Source: Oceanobacillus jeddahensis
GTDB lineage: Bacteria; Bacillota; Bacilli; Bacillales; Amphibacillaceae
Assembly (NCBI RefSeq): GCF_000750635.1
Contig: NZ_CCDM010000006.1
Coordinates: forward strand, 310,001 to 374,000
DNA: 64,000 nucleotides
Reading direction: 5' to 3'
Shown: positions 1-8,362 of the stretch, one piece after another
Layout of the letters: the number at the start of each line of letters is the position of its first letter
How positions within the stretch are numbered: the first letter of the stretch is position 1
Made by a program: the position numbers and the translations under genes
Notes under the pieces: model-generated
The model's database searches: none
The model's input: only the letters and a program-made list of their open reading frames with translations
What the model was told of the DNA's origin: nothing

Positions 1-1
1 A

Positions 2-190
2 GATAGAACATACTTTTATGCTGATGGTGAAATATTCCATCAAGATTACTTTCTGTGCAGGAAAGCTATTCCTGATGTTAACTACGCATGCTATCACAAT
101 TGGTTGTTCAGGCGAAAGCTACTATTTCGTCAAACTCATCAAAGTGTTATTTCTTTCGTTAGCTATGCACAATCACCAATTCCAAAATGA
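2..190 (+). CDS. 3' end of an unrecognised gene, cut by the window edge
   Basis: An open frame enters from the left edge and closes at a TGA at 188-190. The 62 visible residues (for example FHQDYFLCRK and YHNWLFRRKLLFRQ) are rich in aromatic and basic residues and look protein-like, but I recognise no family. A frame with an ATG at 18 overlaps it and looks like the shadow. Another short frame at 208-285 (KQAWQWRSYSS) also reads like protein in a different phase, so the 3' end may be frameshifted or remnant. It could also be chance. Confidence 0.25.
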   Translation, partial: DRTYFYADGEIFHQDYFLCRKAIPDVNYACYHNWLFRRKLLFRQTHQSVISFVSYAQSPIPK

Positions 191-506
191 CCGGACATTT
201 AACCAAAAAGCAAGCATGGCAATGGAGATCATATTCATCCTTAGATAGTAAGGTATATATGCTTATTCTTAGGTGCGAAAGTTGAGAACCGTATAAAAAT
301 GTTAAGGAATAAAGTATGAATTAAAAAAAATAATACCAATCAGAATTTATGGCGATTTAGCGTATAATAAAGGAACGCAAACTTTCAAAATTCAACGAAA
401 TCCTCATTGACTCCATGTGATATGTGAACAAGGTGAGTATCACACTTGAAATGAAAGAACAATAACTTCTCCAAGAATTCTTCATGACCATTTCAACCAT
501 AATTAT
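191..506. other. No intact gene seen; AT-rich spacer
   Basis: No frame here has a ribosome site and a plausible product. The only longer minus-strand frame takes its first residues from the adjacent repeat. Possibly remnants of the gene at the left edge. Confidence 0.4.
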
Positions 507-769
507 TTTTATCACGGAGAACCGCCCGTAAAACTCCGGCCACAAAATAAAGAGCGAGAATAAATTTATTTAGGCGGGAGATAACGGGCGCTACCTCCCT
601 GAATCACTAAGGCTAATTCAGTGGGAGAATGAAGGAAGCAGACTAAGTTCGCGACGTCCTGGGACTGGGGCTGCGATTACTCGCCCCACCGAAGAGCTTT
701 TGCGATTACTCGTCTCATCGTAAAGAGTTGTGCGTCGAAAAACTCCCACTGAATGAAGTTTCGTTTTAT
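507..769 (+). repeat. Structured repeat family, full-length copy A
   Basis: About 263 bp between TTTTAT ends. It starts TTTTATCACGGAGAACCGCC and ends with GAAGTTTCGTTTTAT. Inside are a CGCCCGT/ACGGGCG hairpin, a CTCCCTGAAT/ATTCAGTGGGAG hairpin and a third arm from GCGACGTCC to GTGCGTCG. The third arm is longer than in the other copies because a GCGATTACTCG-containing unit is duplicated. The same sequence recurs at 9.8, 38.8 and 61.3 kb. No coding capacity is visible. Confidence 0.9.
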
Positions 770-848
770 GATAGATTATTTCTTCATTGGACAATGAGAA
801 TAGAGGAACTTACACTGGATATATTCATATTGTGAGGAGGTTATCGGG

Positions 849-1511
849 GTGCAGCATGAAATCAATCAAAATAAGATCCTCTCCATTTTGACGATTTTCT
901 CTACCTTTCTAATGGGATTTATTGATGCATATACGTTTCTTACTCAGGATGGCTTGTTTGCCAGTGCGCAAACAGGAAATATGGTTGTTTTAGCTGCTAA
1001 GCTGGTGGAAGGAGATCTTTTAGAGGCATTTGTTCATGTTTCTTCCTTTCTTGGTTTTGCTCTTGGCGCATTTGTAGCACAAGGGATTATAGAACGTTTT
1101 AAAGCGTACGGCTGGAAGAAGTATCGTTTTTATCTTTTGCTTCAGACGATTTTTCTGTTGATTATTGCTCTCATTCAACAACAAATTGGACCTTCTGTGA
1201 TCGGGTTTCTGCTAGGTTTATTGGCAGGATATGAACTGACGGTATTTCGTAAAATAAGATCGACCAGTATTAATAACGGAATTATGACAGGGAATACAAA
1301 GAATCTCATGAATAATCTTTATTTGGCTGTCTTTCATAAAAATCGGGAATCATTCTATACTTTTGTGACTTTATTACTTGGCATTACTGTATTTATGATC
1401 GGAGCCGGAACCGGAGCGCTGATTTGGTTCTATAGTGAACAACTTAATTTATGGCTGGCTTTTGCCGTTACAGGGCTCTTTTATAGTTGGCTGCTTTTCA
1501 AGCGGACTTAA
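849..1511 (+). CDS. DUF1275 (YoaK-like) integral membrane protein
   Basis: 220 residues, mostly hydrophobic, with about six membrane segments. The N-terminal stretch ILTIFSTFLMGFIDAYTF and the following SAQTGNMVVLA are typical of the DUF1275/YoaK family, whose members are about this long. The transport role of the family is not established. The start is a GTG eight bases after GAGGAGG at 834-840. The ATG at 856 is in another frame, so the GTG is firm. It is monocistronic with its own terminator, and a repeat copy ends 80 bases upstream. Confidence 0.85.
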   Translation: MQHEINQNKILSILTIFSTFLMGFIDAYTFLTQDGLFASAQTGNMVVLAAKLVEGDLLEAFVHVSSFLGFALGAFVAQGIIERFKAYGWKKYRFYLLLQTIFLLIIALIQQQIGPSVIGFLLGLLAGYELTVFRKIRSTSINNGIMTGNTKNLMNNLYLAVFHKNRESFYTFVTLLLGITVFMIGAGTGALIWFYSEQLNLWLAFAVTGLFYSWLLFKRT

Positions 1512-1525
1512 GGAAGCTTATAATA

Positions 1526-1566
1526 AAAAGATTGCTGAGCTATATAGCTTTGCAATCTTTTTATAT
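1526..1566 (+). terminator. Intrinsic terminator after the DUF1275 gene
   Basis: AAAGATTGC pairs with GCAATCTTT around a loop containing AGCTATATAGCT, followed by a T-run. Confidence 0.8.
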
Positions 1567-1672
1567 GATAAGTCGAAGAAATACAATAGCCCGGAATGGA
1601 AATGATACGAAGGTATTGTTATAATAAAAACGACACTGATGTATAGTTTGCGATATGAATGGAGGTGATACA

Positions 1673-2299
1673 ATGCCTAAAGTAACGGAAGCCTATAAAG
1701 AGGAAAAGAAGAAGGAATTGATTTATGCAGCGAGAAAAGTATTCATTCGGAAGGGTTATGTACAAACGTCGATGCAGGATATTATGGATGAAGCAGGTAT
1801 ATCAAGAGGAGCTCTGTATAGTTATTTTGATAATATTGACCATATTTTTATAGAAGTTTTAAAAGAAGATGACCAAAAAGATATACCGTTCTTTGAGGTA
1901 TCAGATAACGGATTACTTTGGCCACAGTTCAAACAATGGTTGAAGTTGCAGCAAGATTTTATTGAAAACATACATCATTCGCTGCTTCAAGCAAAAGCAG
2001 AATTCTTTTTATCCTCTCGTTATAGAACATATAAAGAAAATTTTCCTTATATTTCACAACGTTATAATAAACTGTCGAGAGCGATAGCAGAAGTGCTTGT
2101 TGAAGGAGAGCACAAGAAAGAATTTCAGCTGCAACAGCCTGCCGACTTTATAGCTGGATATATTATTTCTTTTATAAATGGTTTAATGCTCGACACCTTT
2201 CAGCTCGGGCATAAGCAGACAAATGTAAAAGAACAAATATCCATCTTGTGCTTTTCTTTAGAAAATATACTTCGTCCTCAATCTGTAAAAAAGGAGTGA
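1673..2299 (+). CDS. TetR/AcrR family transcriptional regulator
   Basis: 208 residues. The N-terminal helix-turn-helix is clear: an ARKVFIRKGYVQTSMQDI helix pair, then GISRGALYSYFDN as recognition helix. The C-terminal half is the ligand/dimer domain and gives no clue to the ligand. An in-frame ATG lies at 1655, but the ribosome site GGAGGTG at 1661-1667 falls inside that longer frame, so translation starts at the second ATG (MPKV). The gene ends four bases before a GNAT acetyltransferase and probably shares its mRNA, as with a regulator of a small resistance unit. The target is unknown. Confidence 0.85.
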   Translation: MPKVTEAYKEEKKKELIYAARKVFIRKGYVQTSMQDIMDEAGISRGALYSYFDNIDHIFIEVLKEDDQKDIPFFEVSDNGLLWPQFKQWLKLQQDFIENIHHSLLQAKAEFFLSSRYRTYKENFPYISQRYNKLSRAIAEVLVEGEHKKEFQLQQPADFIAGYIISFINGLMLDTFQLGHKQTNVKEQISILCFSLENILRPQSVKKE

Positions 2300-2303
2300 T
2301 GGG

Positions 2304-2852
2304 ATGTTATTTGAATCAACTAGAGTGAAATTAAGAAAGATGATGAAAGAAGATACGAAGCTTTATCACAAGTGGAGAAATGATCTGGAGGTTATGCATT
2401 CGACCAGCCCTTCCTTAGACGTTTATCCGATGAAAGCGACAGAAGATTTTGTAGAGTATGCTATTTTAGGATCAGATGTTTCAAAAGGATATATCATGGT
2501 TGATAAGGAAACAGAAACTCCTATCGGCATTGTTTCCTTAATCCATATCGATTATAAAAATCAGAATGCAGAATGTATTATTGATATTGGCGAGAAAGCA
2601 TTTTGGGGGAAAGGATATGGAGCAGAAGGGTTGAATTTGCTGCTGGATTACGCTTTTTACGAGCTGAACCTGCATAGAATTTCGCTGCGGGTATTCTCGT
2701 TTAATGAGCGGGCCATTCGTTTATATAAAAAGATAGGTTTTGAATTGGAAGGGAAAAGCAGAGAGGCACTATTTCGAGATGGTAAATGGCATGATGTTGT
2801 TCATATGGGAATTTTACAAGTGGAGCATTTTAAAAAAAGAGAGGCAAAATAG
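2304..2852 (+). CDS. GNAT N-acetyltransferase, RimJ/RimL type
   Basis: 182 residues. It transfers an acetyl group from acetyl-CoA to an amine. The RimL-like fold shows in LRKMMKEDTKLYHKWRNDLEV at the N-terminus and the acetyl-CoA loop GKGYGAEGLNLLLDYAF in the middle. The second half carries the usual LHRISLRVFSFNERAIRLYKK and the GFELEGKSREA strand. The substrate cannot be read: ribosomal protein, polyamine and antibiotic acetylases look alike. It starts five bases after the TetR stop, with AAGGAG at 2291-2296 inside the end of the regulator gene, so the two are translationally close. Confidence 0.85.
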   Translation: MLFESTRVKLRKMMKEDTKLYHKWRNDLEVMHSTSPSLDVYPMKATEDFVEYAILGSDVSKGYIMVDKETETPIGIVSLIHIDYKNQNAECIIDIGEKAFWGKGYGAEGLNLLLDYAFYELNLHRISLRVFSFNERAIRLYKKIGFELEGKSREALFRDGKWHDVVHMGILQVEHFKKREAK

Positions 2853-2856
2853 GTTT

Positions 2857-2901
2857 GATAAAAAAACGGGAGCGGGAAATGTTTATTCACTGCTCCTGTT
2901 T
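2857..2901. terminator. Bidirectional terminator between convergent genes
   Basis: ACGGGAGC and GCTCCTGT form a stem (one G-T wobble) flanked by A and T runs. It overlaps the last codons of the minus-strand DUF2512 gene. Confidence 0.7.
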
Positions 2902-3326
2902 TTGTCTTTTTCATCATGAAATTCTTCGCTGATTTCTGTTTGCATGTTATCCGGATTAAAGTGATTTTCCTTTTTATCCACATGATCAAAAACAAAATTT
3001 CTTAAATATCTATGATAAAAAAGCTCACTTATGGAAATGAGAAAGGCAGCTATTAATGCAGCCGCATCAACGGAAAATACACCTTCAAATAAAAATGAAC
3101 CTATTCCCCAGATGCCAACATAAGCAAGGGCAAAATCACCCACTGCAGCTGCAACGTTTCCTATTCTAGGCAGTATAAGCATATCTCCAGCAAATGCAAC
3201 TGCAGTTAAAATCAAACTGGTAAGCAGGAGGTTGCTGAAAGAAATATTAAAAATCATCCCTAATGTTATCCATAGTATTCCTGTTGTAAAAACAAACTTA
3301 ATTAAAAATGCTGAGATATATTTCAT
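2883..3326 (-). CDS. DUF2512 family (YndM-like) membrane protein
   Basis: 147 residues with four hydrophobic segments in the first 110 (starting MKYISAFLIKFVFTTGILW), then a charged cytoplasmic tail. Sequence and size match the DUF2512/YndM family of Bacillaceae, of unknown function. A longer frame begins at 3383, but GGAAGAGG lies five bases before the ATG at 3324-3326, so I take that start. The gene is alone on its strand and converges on the GNAT gene. A 54-bp repeat derivative lies 80 bases upstream of the start. Confidence 0.8.
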   Translation of the reverse strand: MKYISAFLIKFVFTTGILWITLGMIFNISFSNLLLTSLILTAVAFAGDMLILPRIGNVAAAVGDFALAYVGIWGIGSFLFEGVFSVDAAALIAAFLISISELFYHRYLRNFVFDHVDKKENHFNPDNMQTEISEEFHDEKDKNRSSE

Positions 3327-3405
3327 CGAATCCTCTTCCTTGTCATTTTTATTAATAACTGTATTTTGCTCTTTAATGTCCACGTTTATTCAGCAATCAT
3401 ATTCA

Positions 3406-3459
3406 TTTTATCACGGAGAATCGCCCGTAAAACTCCCACTGAATGAAATTTCGTTTTAT
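3406..3459 (+). repeat. Structured repeat family, 54-bp derivative B
   Basis: The two ends of the full repeat joined together: TTTTATCACGGAGAATCGCC runs directly into AAAACTCCCACTGAATG and ends at CGTTTTAT. The join lies at AAAACTCCC, which occurs near both ends of the full element. It carries GAAATTTCG where the full copies have GAAGTTTCG, a change shared with the other 54-bp copy at 53.77 kb. Confidence 0.85.
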
Positions 3460-3900
3460 AAAAATTCTAAATGGATGTCCTGCAAGATAGAAGATGACAT
3501 CCATTTACGTTATAAACTTCATTTTTTGTACTTTATATATTTAAACGAATTGAAATAAACATTGGAATAATCAAATTCTTCTTTTTTCTACAAATTAATG
3601 GCAGGAAGGTATTTAAAAAACGACAATTAAATAAAAATTGATATAATAGATTAGTGAAATTTAATTTATGGTCTAACATCCGACATATATTTTATATCAT
3701 TTCATTTCATTTGAAAGTCAGATTTGTCACAGATATTACAATTAGAATAAAAAAAAGGAATTTTTCTTGTTAACATATCATTTTTTGTTAAAATGTCTTA
3801 GGTATTGTCACAGTGTGTCTAGATACTTCAATGGATGACTTGTGAGAGTGAAAATCTGAAACCCGAATGATTTGATGAATGGCAAAGGAAGGATAGAATT
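3460..3900 (+). promoter_or_regulatory. pgsB: Long upstream region of the capsule operon, with a candidate promoter
   Basis: 440 AT-rich bases without a gene. A candidate sigma-A promoter is TTGTTA (3767-3772), 16 bases, TAAAAT (3789-3794), leaving a leader of about 100 bases before pgsB. The length suggests regulator sites, as for pgs operons elsewhere, but I cannot assign any. AAAGGAAGGA at 3883-3892 is the pgsB ribosome site. Confidence 0.4.
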
Positions 3901-5079
3901 ATGTTATTGATTCCAATTGTGCTCGTTATTGCACTGGTTATCGGTATCATGGAGTGGAATTCACATAAAAAGCACGTAAAAGCTTTACCTATTCGGGTAA
4001 ATGTGAATGGAATCCGTGGGAAATCAACAGTAACGCGCTTAATTACAGGTATTATCAAAGAAGCAGGATATAAAACCATCGGTAAAACGACTGGTACATC
4101 AGCAAGAATGATTTATTGGAATACATCCGAGGAAGAACCGATTATTCGACGCCCTGAAGGACCGAATATCCGCGAACAGAAAATTGTGGTGAAGAAAGCA
4201 GCAGAGATGGGCGCTGAGGCTTTGGTCAGTGAGTGTATGGCAGTGAATCCGGATTATCAAATTATATTTCAGGAAAAGCTGCTCCAAGCAAATATCGGAG
4301 TAATTGTAAATGTGCTGGAAGACCATATGGATGTTATGGGACCTACATTAGATGAAGTCGCTGAAGCTTTTACAGCTACGATTCCACATAATGGACATTT
4401 GATTGTTTCGGAAGGCCCATATGTGGGTTATTTTAAACAAGAAGCAGCTAAAAGAAATACGAAAGTGATTGTTGCGGATAATCGTAAAATTCCAGAGACC
4501 TACTTACGTAAGTTTGATTATATGATTTTTCCAGAAAATGCTTCATTAGCGTTAGCAGTTGCGGAAGCGTTAGATATTGATGAAAAAACAGCATTTCGTG
4601 GGATGCTTAAGGCACAACCCGATCCGGGCGCAATGTGGATCAGAGAACTAAAGCATGGGAATACATCAGCATATTTTGTTAATGGATTTGCAGCCAACGA
4701 TTCTGTCTCCACTATTAATATTTGGAAGAATGTGGAAACTTTAGGTTACCCTGCAAAAAGTCCAATTATCGTAATGAACTGTCGGGAAGACCGCGTGGAC
4801 CGGACCATTCAATTTGCGGATGATGTTTTACCTCATATACCGATTGGTGTGCTTGTATTAATTGGTGAAAAAGCGGACCCGATTAAGAATGCAATAAAGT
4901 CAGGCAGGCTAAAAGTCAATCAACTTATTGATCTTCAAGGAAAGCCGACTGACGAAATCTATGAAACATTAATCGAAACAGCATCTGATAATATGATTTA
5001 TGGGATAGGGAATATCCACGGTGCTGCGGAACCTTTAGTTGAAAAAATTCAAGCCCATGCAGAAATAGGAGGATCATAG
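3901..5079 (+). CDS. pgsB: Poly-gamma-glutamate synthase PgsB/CapB
   Basis: 392 residues, the usual length. This is the ATP-dependent amide ligase that joins glutamates through the gamma-carboxyl group at the inner face of the membrane, with PgsC and PgsA. One N-terminal membrane segment (residues 2-17) is followed by the Mur-ligase-like P-loop VNGIRGKSTVTR at about residues 37-48, then EGPNIREQK, SECMAVNPDYQ and NVLEDHMDVMGPT, all typical of CapB. First gene of a tight five-gene operon (one base to pgsC). Clear orthologue; D versus L glutamate use cannot be read from sequence. Confidence 0.97.
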   Translation: MLLIPIVLVIALVIGIMEWNSHKKHVKALPIRVNVNGIRGKSTVTRLITGIIKEAGYKTIGKTTGTSARMIYWNTSEEEPIIRRPEGPNIREQKIVVKKAAEMGAEALVSECMAVNPDYQIIFQEKLLQANIGVIVNVLEDHMDVMGPTLDEVAEAFTATIPHNGHLIVSEGPYVGYFKQEAAKRNTKVIVADNRKIPETYLRKFDYMIFPENASLALAVAEALDIDEKTAFRGMLKAQPDPGAMWIRELKHGNTSAYFVNGFAANDSVSTINIWKNVETLGYPAKSPIIVMNCREDRVDRTIQFADDVLPHIPIGVLVLIGEKADPIKNAIKSGRLKVNQLIDLQGKPTDEIYETLIETASDNMIYGIGNIHGAAEPLVEKIQAHAEIGGS

Positions 5080-5080
5080 A

Positions 5081-5530
5081 ATGTTTGGCTCAGATTTATA
5101 TATTGCACTTGTGCTAGGAGTTATTCTAAGCTTACTTTTTTCAGAGAGAACCGGCATTGTTCCGGCTGGGCTGGTTGTGCCGGGGTACTTAGCACTGGTT
5201 TTTGACCAGCCGATCTTTATTGCCGTTATTTTTGGTATTAGCCTTTTAACCTACGTCATTGTAACGTACGGATTATCACGCATCGTACTGCTTTATGGAC
5301 GGAGGAAATTTGCAGCGATGTTGTCAGTGGGAATCGTACTGAAGCTGCTCCTCGATTATACCTATCCGGTGCTCCCGTTTGAAATATTGGAATTTAGAGG
5401 AATTGGGGTTATTGTTCCCGGTCTAATCGCGAATACCATTCAAAAACAAGGAGCCATTATTACGATCGGAAGCTCGCTTCTATTAGGGGCACTTACTTTT
5501 GTTATTTTAAGCGTTTATTACATCATATAG
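5081..5530 (+). CDS. pgsC: Poly-gamma-glutamate biosynthesis protein PgsC/CapC
   Basis: 149 residues, as in the family, with about four to five membrane segments. PgsC forms the membrane part of the synthase with PgsB. The N-terminus LYIALVLGVILSLLFSERTG and the GIVPAGLVVPGYLAL stretch are characteristic. It starts one base after the pgsB stop, with the ribosome site AGGAGG inside the end of pgsB, which suggests translational coupling. pgsA follows after 11 bases. Confidence 0.95.
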   Translation: MFGSDLYIALVLGVILSLLFSERTGIVPAGLVVPGYLALVFDQPIFIAVIFGISLLTYVIVTYGLSRIVLLYGRRKFAAMLSVGIVLKLLLDYTYPVLPFEILEFRGIGVIVPGLIANTIQKQGAIITIGSSLLLGALTFVILSVYYII

Positions 5531-5541
5531 GAAGGGTTAAT

Positions 5542-6705
5542 ATGTCTAAAAAATTAACATACCAAGAAAAAATATTACGGATGGGGAAACGCCAAAAAAA
5601 ATCTGCCGGAAAACATGTGGCTATCGGTTTAGCTGTTATTGTTCTCTTCATTATCGGGCATAGAATCTTCTTTTCATCAGATGTAGCAGAGGTTGAAAGC
5701 AGAGATGATTCAGAGCTGACAGCCACCTTTGTAGGTGACATCATGTTTGGCCGTCACGTGGAAGATGTGACTGAGAGATATGGAGTAACCTATCCCTTTG
5801 AAAAAATGAAGCCTTTCTTTGACAATGCAGACTATGTGTCCGGTAATTTGGAGAATCCCATTTTACTGCAGGATGAAGAAAATTATGAGCAAATAGATAA
5901 ACGAATTCATCTACATACGGATGAAGAGGCAGCCCGGGCTTTAGAAGAAATGAATTTTACCATGCTCAACCTGGCCAATAACCATATGATGGATTATGGA
6001 GCAGAAGGACTGATTGATACGGTTTCAGCACTTGATAATTTAGGTTTAGCGCATGTTGGTGCAGGGGAAAATATAGAAGAAGCGACCGCAATTGATTATC
6101 AGGACGTTAATGGAATAAGGATTGCAACACTTGGTTATACAGATGCGCTTGTTGAGGGCTTTTCAGCACTTGGTTACCGGGCAGGCGTAGCACGTTCGTT
6201 ACCGGACAATATTTTTCCAATGATTGAAGAAGCAAAACAAGAGGCCGATCTTGTTTTTGTGAACATGCATTGGGGTGTGGAATATGATAATCAGCCGCAC
6301 CCGAGACAGACCGAGCTGGCAAGAGCGATGATTGATGCTGGTGCAGATGCTATTATCGGGCATCACTCGCACGTGTTATCAGAAGTGGAGAAATATAACG
6401 ATGGTGTGATTTTTTACGGACTCGGTAACTTTGTTTTTGACCAAGGCTGGTCCCGGACGAAAGATAGTGCGATTGTACAGTATGATCTATTAAGTGACGG
6501 GACAGGCAGGTTTGAGATTACGCCATTACGTATAGACGGAGCACAGCCTTATGTAACGGAAAACAAATACAATCAAATGAAAATTCATATGCAATTAATG
6601 AATAACCAACCGGAAGAGAATTTTGAGAAAGAAGACGGGAAGTTGATCTTGGAAGTGGATCATTCTGATGTTTTAGAAGGAAGGAGTTCTGATAATGGGC
6701 AATAA
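5542..6705 (+). CDS. pgsA: Poly-gamma-glutamate synthesis/export protein PgsA/CapA
   Basis: 387 residues. One N-terminal anchor (about residues 25-43) and a large extracytoplasmic CapA domain with a calcineurin-like phosphoesterase fold. Metal-site-type motifs are visible in order: FVGDIMFGRHVED, SGNLENPIL, NLANNHMMDYG, MHWGVEY and IGHHSHVLS. PgsA is needed for chain elongation and export with PgsBC. The GAAGGG ribosome site follows pgsC. The 3' end overlaps the next gene by 11 bases, supporting one transcript. Confidence 0.95.
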   Translation: MSKKLTYQEKILRMGKRQKKSAGKHVAIGLAVIVLFIIGHRIFFSSDVAEVESRDDSELTATFVGDIMFGRHVEDVTERYGVTYPFEKMKPFFDNADYVSGNLENPILLQDEENYEQIDKRIHLHTDEEAARALEEMNFTMLNLANNHMMDYGAEGLIDTVSALDNLGLAHVGAGENIEEATAIDYQDVNGIRIATLGYTDALVEGFSALGYRAGVARSLPDNIFPMIEEAKQEADLVFVNMHWGVEYDNQPHPRQTELARAMIDAGADAIIGHHSHVLSEVEKYNDGVIFYGLGNFVFDQGWSRTKDSAIVQYDLLSDGTGRFEITPLRIDGAQPYVTENKYNQMKIHMQLMNNQPEENFEKEDGKLILEVDHSDVLEGRSSDNGQ

Positions 6706-8338
6706 AAAACTTATGATTATATTGACAGTTATTGTCGTAGCAGGACTGGTATTTGTTTATGCGCAGCAAGGAATGTTTGAAGAAGAAGTAACAACGACCG
6801 ATTATGGTGTCGAACAATCTGAAACGTTGAATACATCAGATGCTTATGGTGTGAGTGCTTCTCATCCATTAGCAGTGGAAGCAGGGATGAAGGTACTGGA
6901 AGAAGGCGGAAATGCAGCGGATGCGGCAGTGGTTGTTTCCTACGTTCTTGGTGTTGTGGAGCCTTATGGTTCAGGCATCGGCGGCGGCGGAGAGATGCTG
7001 GTCTATCCCCATGATGCTGAGGAACCCACTGTTTACGAATATCGTGAAACTGCACCGGAATCAGGTGCAGAGCCAGAAACCTTTGCTATCCCAGGTTTAG
7101 TAAGGGGAATGGAGGACCTAAATAATGATTTAGGTTCGATGGATATGGAAGAGTTGATTCAACCAGCAATAGACTATGCAGAAGAAGGCTTTGAAGTGGA
7201 CGGTCATTTGGTAGACAGGCTTAGTAAAGGTTCTTACCGGATGAATGTTTCAGAGCTGGAAGAATTTTTCCCGAATAACGACATATTAGAAGTAGGCGAT
7301 ACATTGGTACAGCCTGAATTAGCAGAAACATTACAGCAAATTCAGGAAGGCGGAGCGGATGCTTTTTATAATGGACCAATTGCAGATCAAATTTTAGAGC
7401 ATGAGGAAACATTAACAGCAGAAGATTTAAGTAGTTATACGGCAGAAACAACAGAAGCTGCCCACGGCACCTTTGCCGGCTATGATGTGTATTCTGCACC
7501 GCCGCCGTTAGCAGGAGTGACATTGATTCAGTCCCTACAGATGGCGGAGCAGTTAAATATAGCATCGACAGAGGGTAATCAAAGAGATTATATCCATCTA
7601 ATTGGAGAAATTTCCAAACGATCCTATGATGATCGTGTCGAAAATGTAGGGGATAGATTCTTTACGGATGCCATGTCTGCCGATGAATTGACGTCACCTG
7701 AGTATACACAGCAGATGGCCGATACCATTTCACTCGATGAATTATCGGATGATTACGAAGTGAATGATTCGGTGTCCGATGAGGAAGACCACGATAATAC
7801 GACACACTTTGTCATTGTCGATCAAGATGGTACAATGGTTTCAGCAACACATACCTTAGGGAATTTCTTTGGATCCGGTGCTGATGTAGCTGGATTTTTC
7901 ATGAATAATCAGATGGAAAACTTCAGTCAAAGGGATGAATCATTAAATAGTATCGAGCCAGGAAAAACACCAAGAAGCTTCACAAGTCCAACAATTTTGA
8001 CAAATGGTGATCGGATGATTGGTATTGGCTCGCCAGGCGGTAAAAGGATCCCGATGGTGATGACACAAGTACTCGTTAAACATTTGATGTTTGATGAACC
8101 AATTGAGCAAGCAGTCGATGATGATAGATTTTATATTGAAGGTAATGATATTTTCACAGAAGGTGAGTTAGATACCGATGTCCAATCTAGTTTAAGAGCC
8201 AGAGGCTATGAAATTTACAATCAAACAGAACACGACTTTTATGGAGGTATTCAAGCACTTATTATTGATGAGGAATCTAATACCTTTGATGGGATAGCAG
8301 ATGATAGGAGAAACGGTATATGGAAGGGACCAGAATAA
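6695..8338 (+). CDS. ggt: Membrane-anchored gamma-glutamyltransferase of the capsule operon (CapD type)
   Basis: 547 residues. N-terminal hydrophobic segment (5-23) without an obvious cleavage or lipid site, then the Ntn-hydrolase GGT domain. The self-cleavage site is before Thr369 in NTTHFVIVDQDGTMVSATH. YGSGIGGGGEM (about 91-101) and IGSPGGKRIPMVMTQ (about 444-458) are conserved family motifs. In the B. anthracis cap operon the equivalent CapD cuts poly-gamma-glutamate and links it to peptidoglycan. The position here, overlapping pgsA, predicts the same kind of role: anchoring or trimming the polymer outside the cell. An ordinary glutathione or glutamine GGT role is less likely given the operon. 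Confidence 0.9.
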   Translation: MGNKKLMIILTVIVVAGLVFVYAQQGMFEEEVTTTDYGVEQSETLNTSDAYGVSASHPLAVEAGMKVLEEGGNAADAAVVVSYVLGVVEPYGSGIGGGGEMLVYPHDAEEPTVYEYRETAPESGAEPETFAIPGLVRGMEDLNNDLGSMDMEELIQPAIDYAEEGFEVDGHLVDRLSKGSYRMNVSELEEFFPNNDILEVGDTLVQPELAETLQQIQEGGADAFYNGPIADQILEHEETLTAEDLSSYTAETTEAAHGTFAGYDVYSAPPPLAGVTLIQSLQMAEQLNIASTEGNQRDYIHLIGEISKRSYDDRVENVGDRFFTDAMSADELTSPEYTQQMADTISLDELSDDYEVNDSVSDEEDHDNTTHFVIVDQDGTMVSATHTLGNFFGSGADVAGFFMNNQMENFSQRDESLNSIEPGKTPRSFTSPTILTNGDRMIGIGSPGGKRIPMVMTQVLVKHLMFDEPIEQAVDDDRFYIEGNDIFTEGELDTDVQSSLRARGYEIYNQTEHDFYGGIQALIIDEESNTFDGIADDRRNGIWKGPE

Positions 8339-8362
8339 TTAATCTGACAGGAGGAAGGTAAA

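Noticed and set aside
18..248. 76-residue frame with an ATG at the left edge
   Set aside because: No ribosome site, odd composition, and it overlaps a more protein-like frame in another phase that enters from outside.
507..769. Repeat family as a CRISPR array or a group II intron fragment
   Set aside because: Copies are dispersed, not tandem with spacers, and no domain V-like hairpin or reverse transcriptase is visible.
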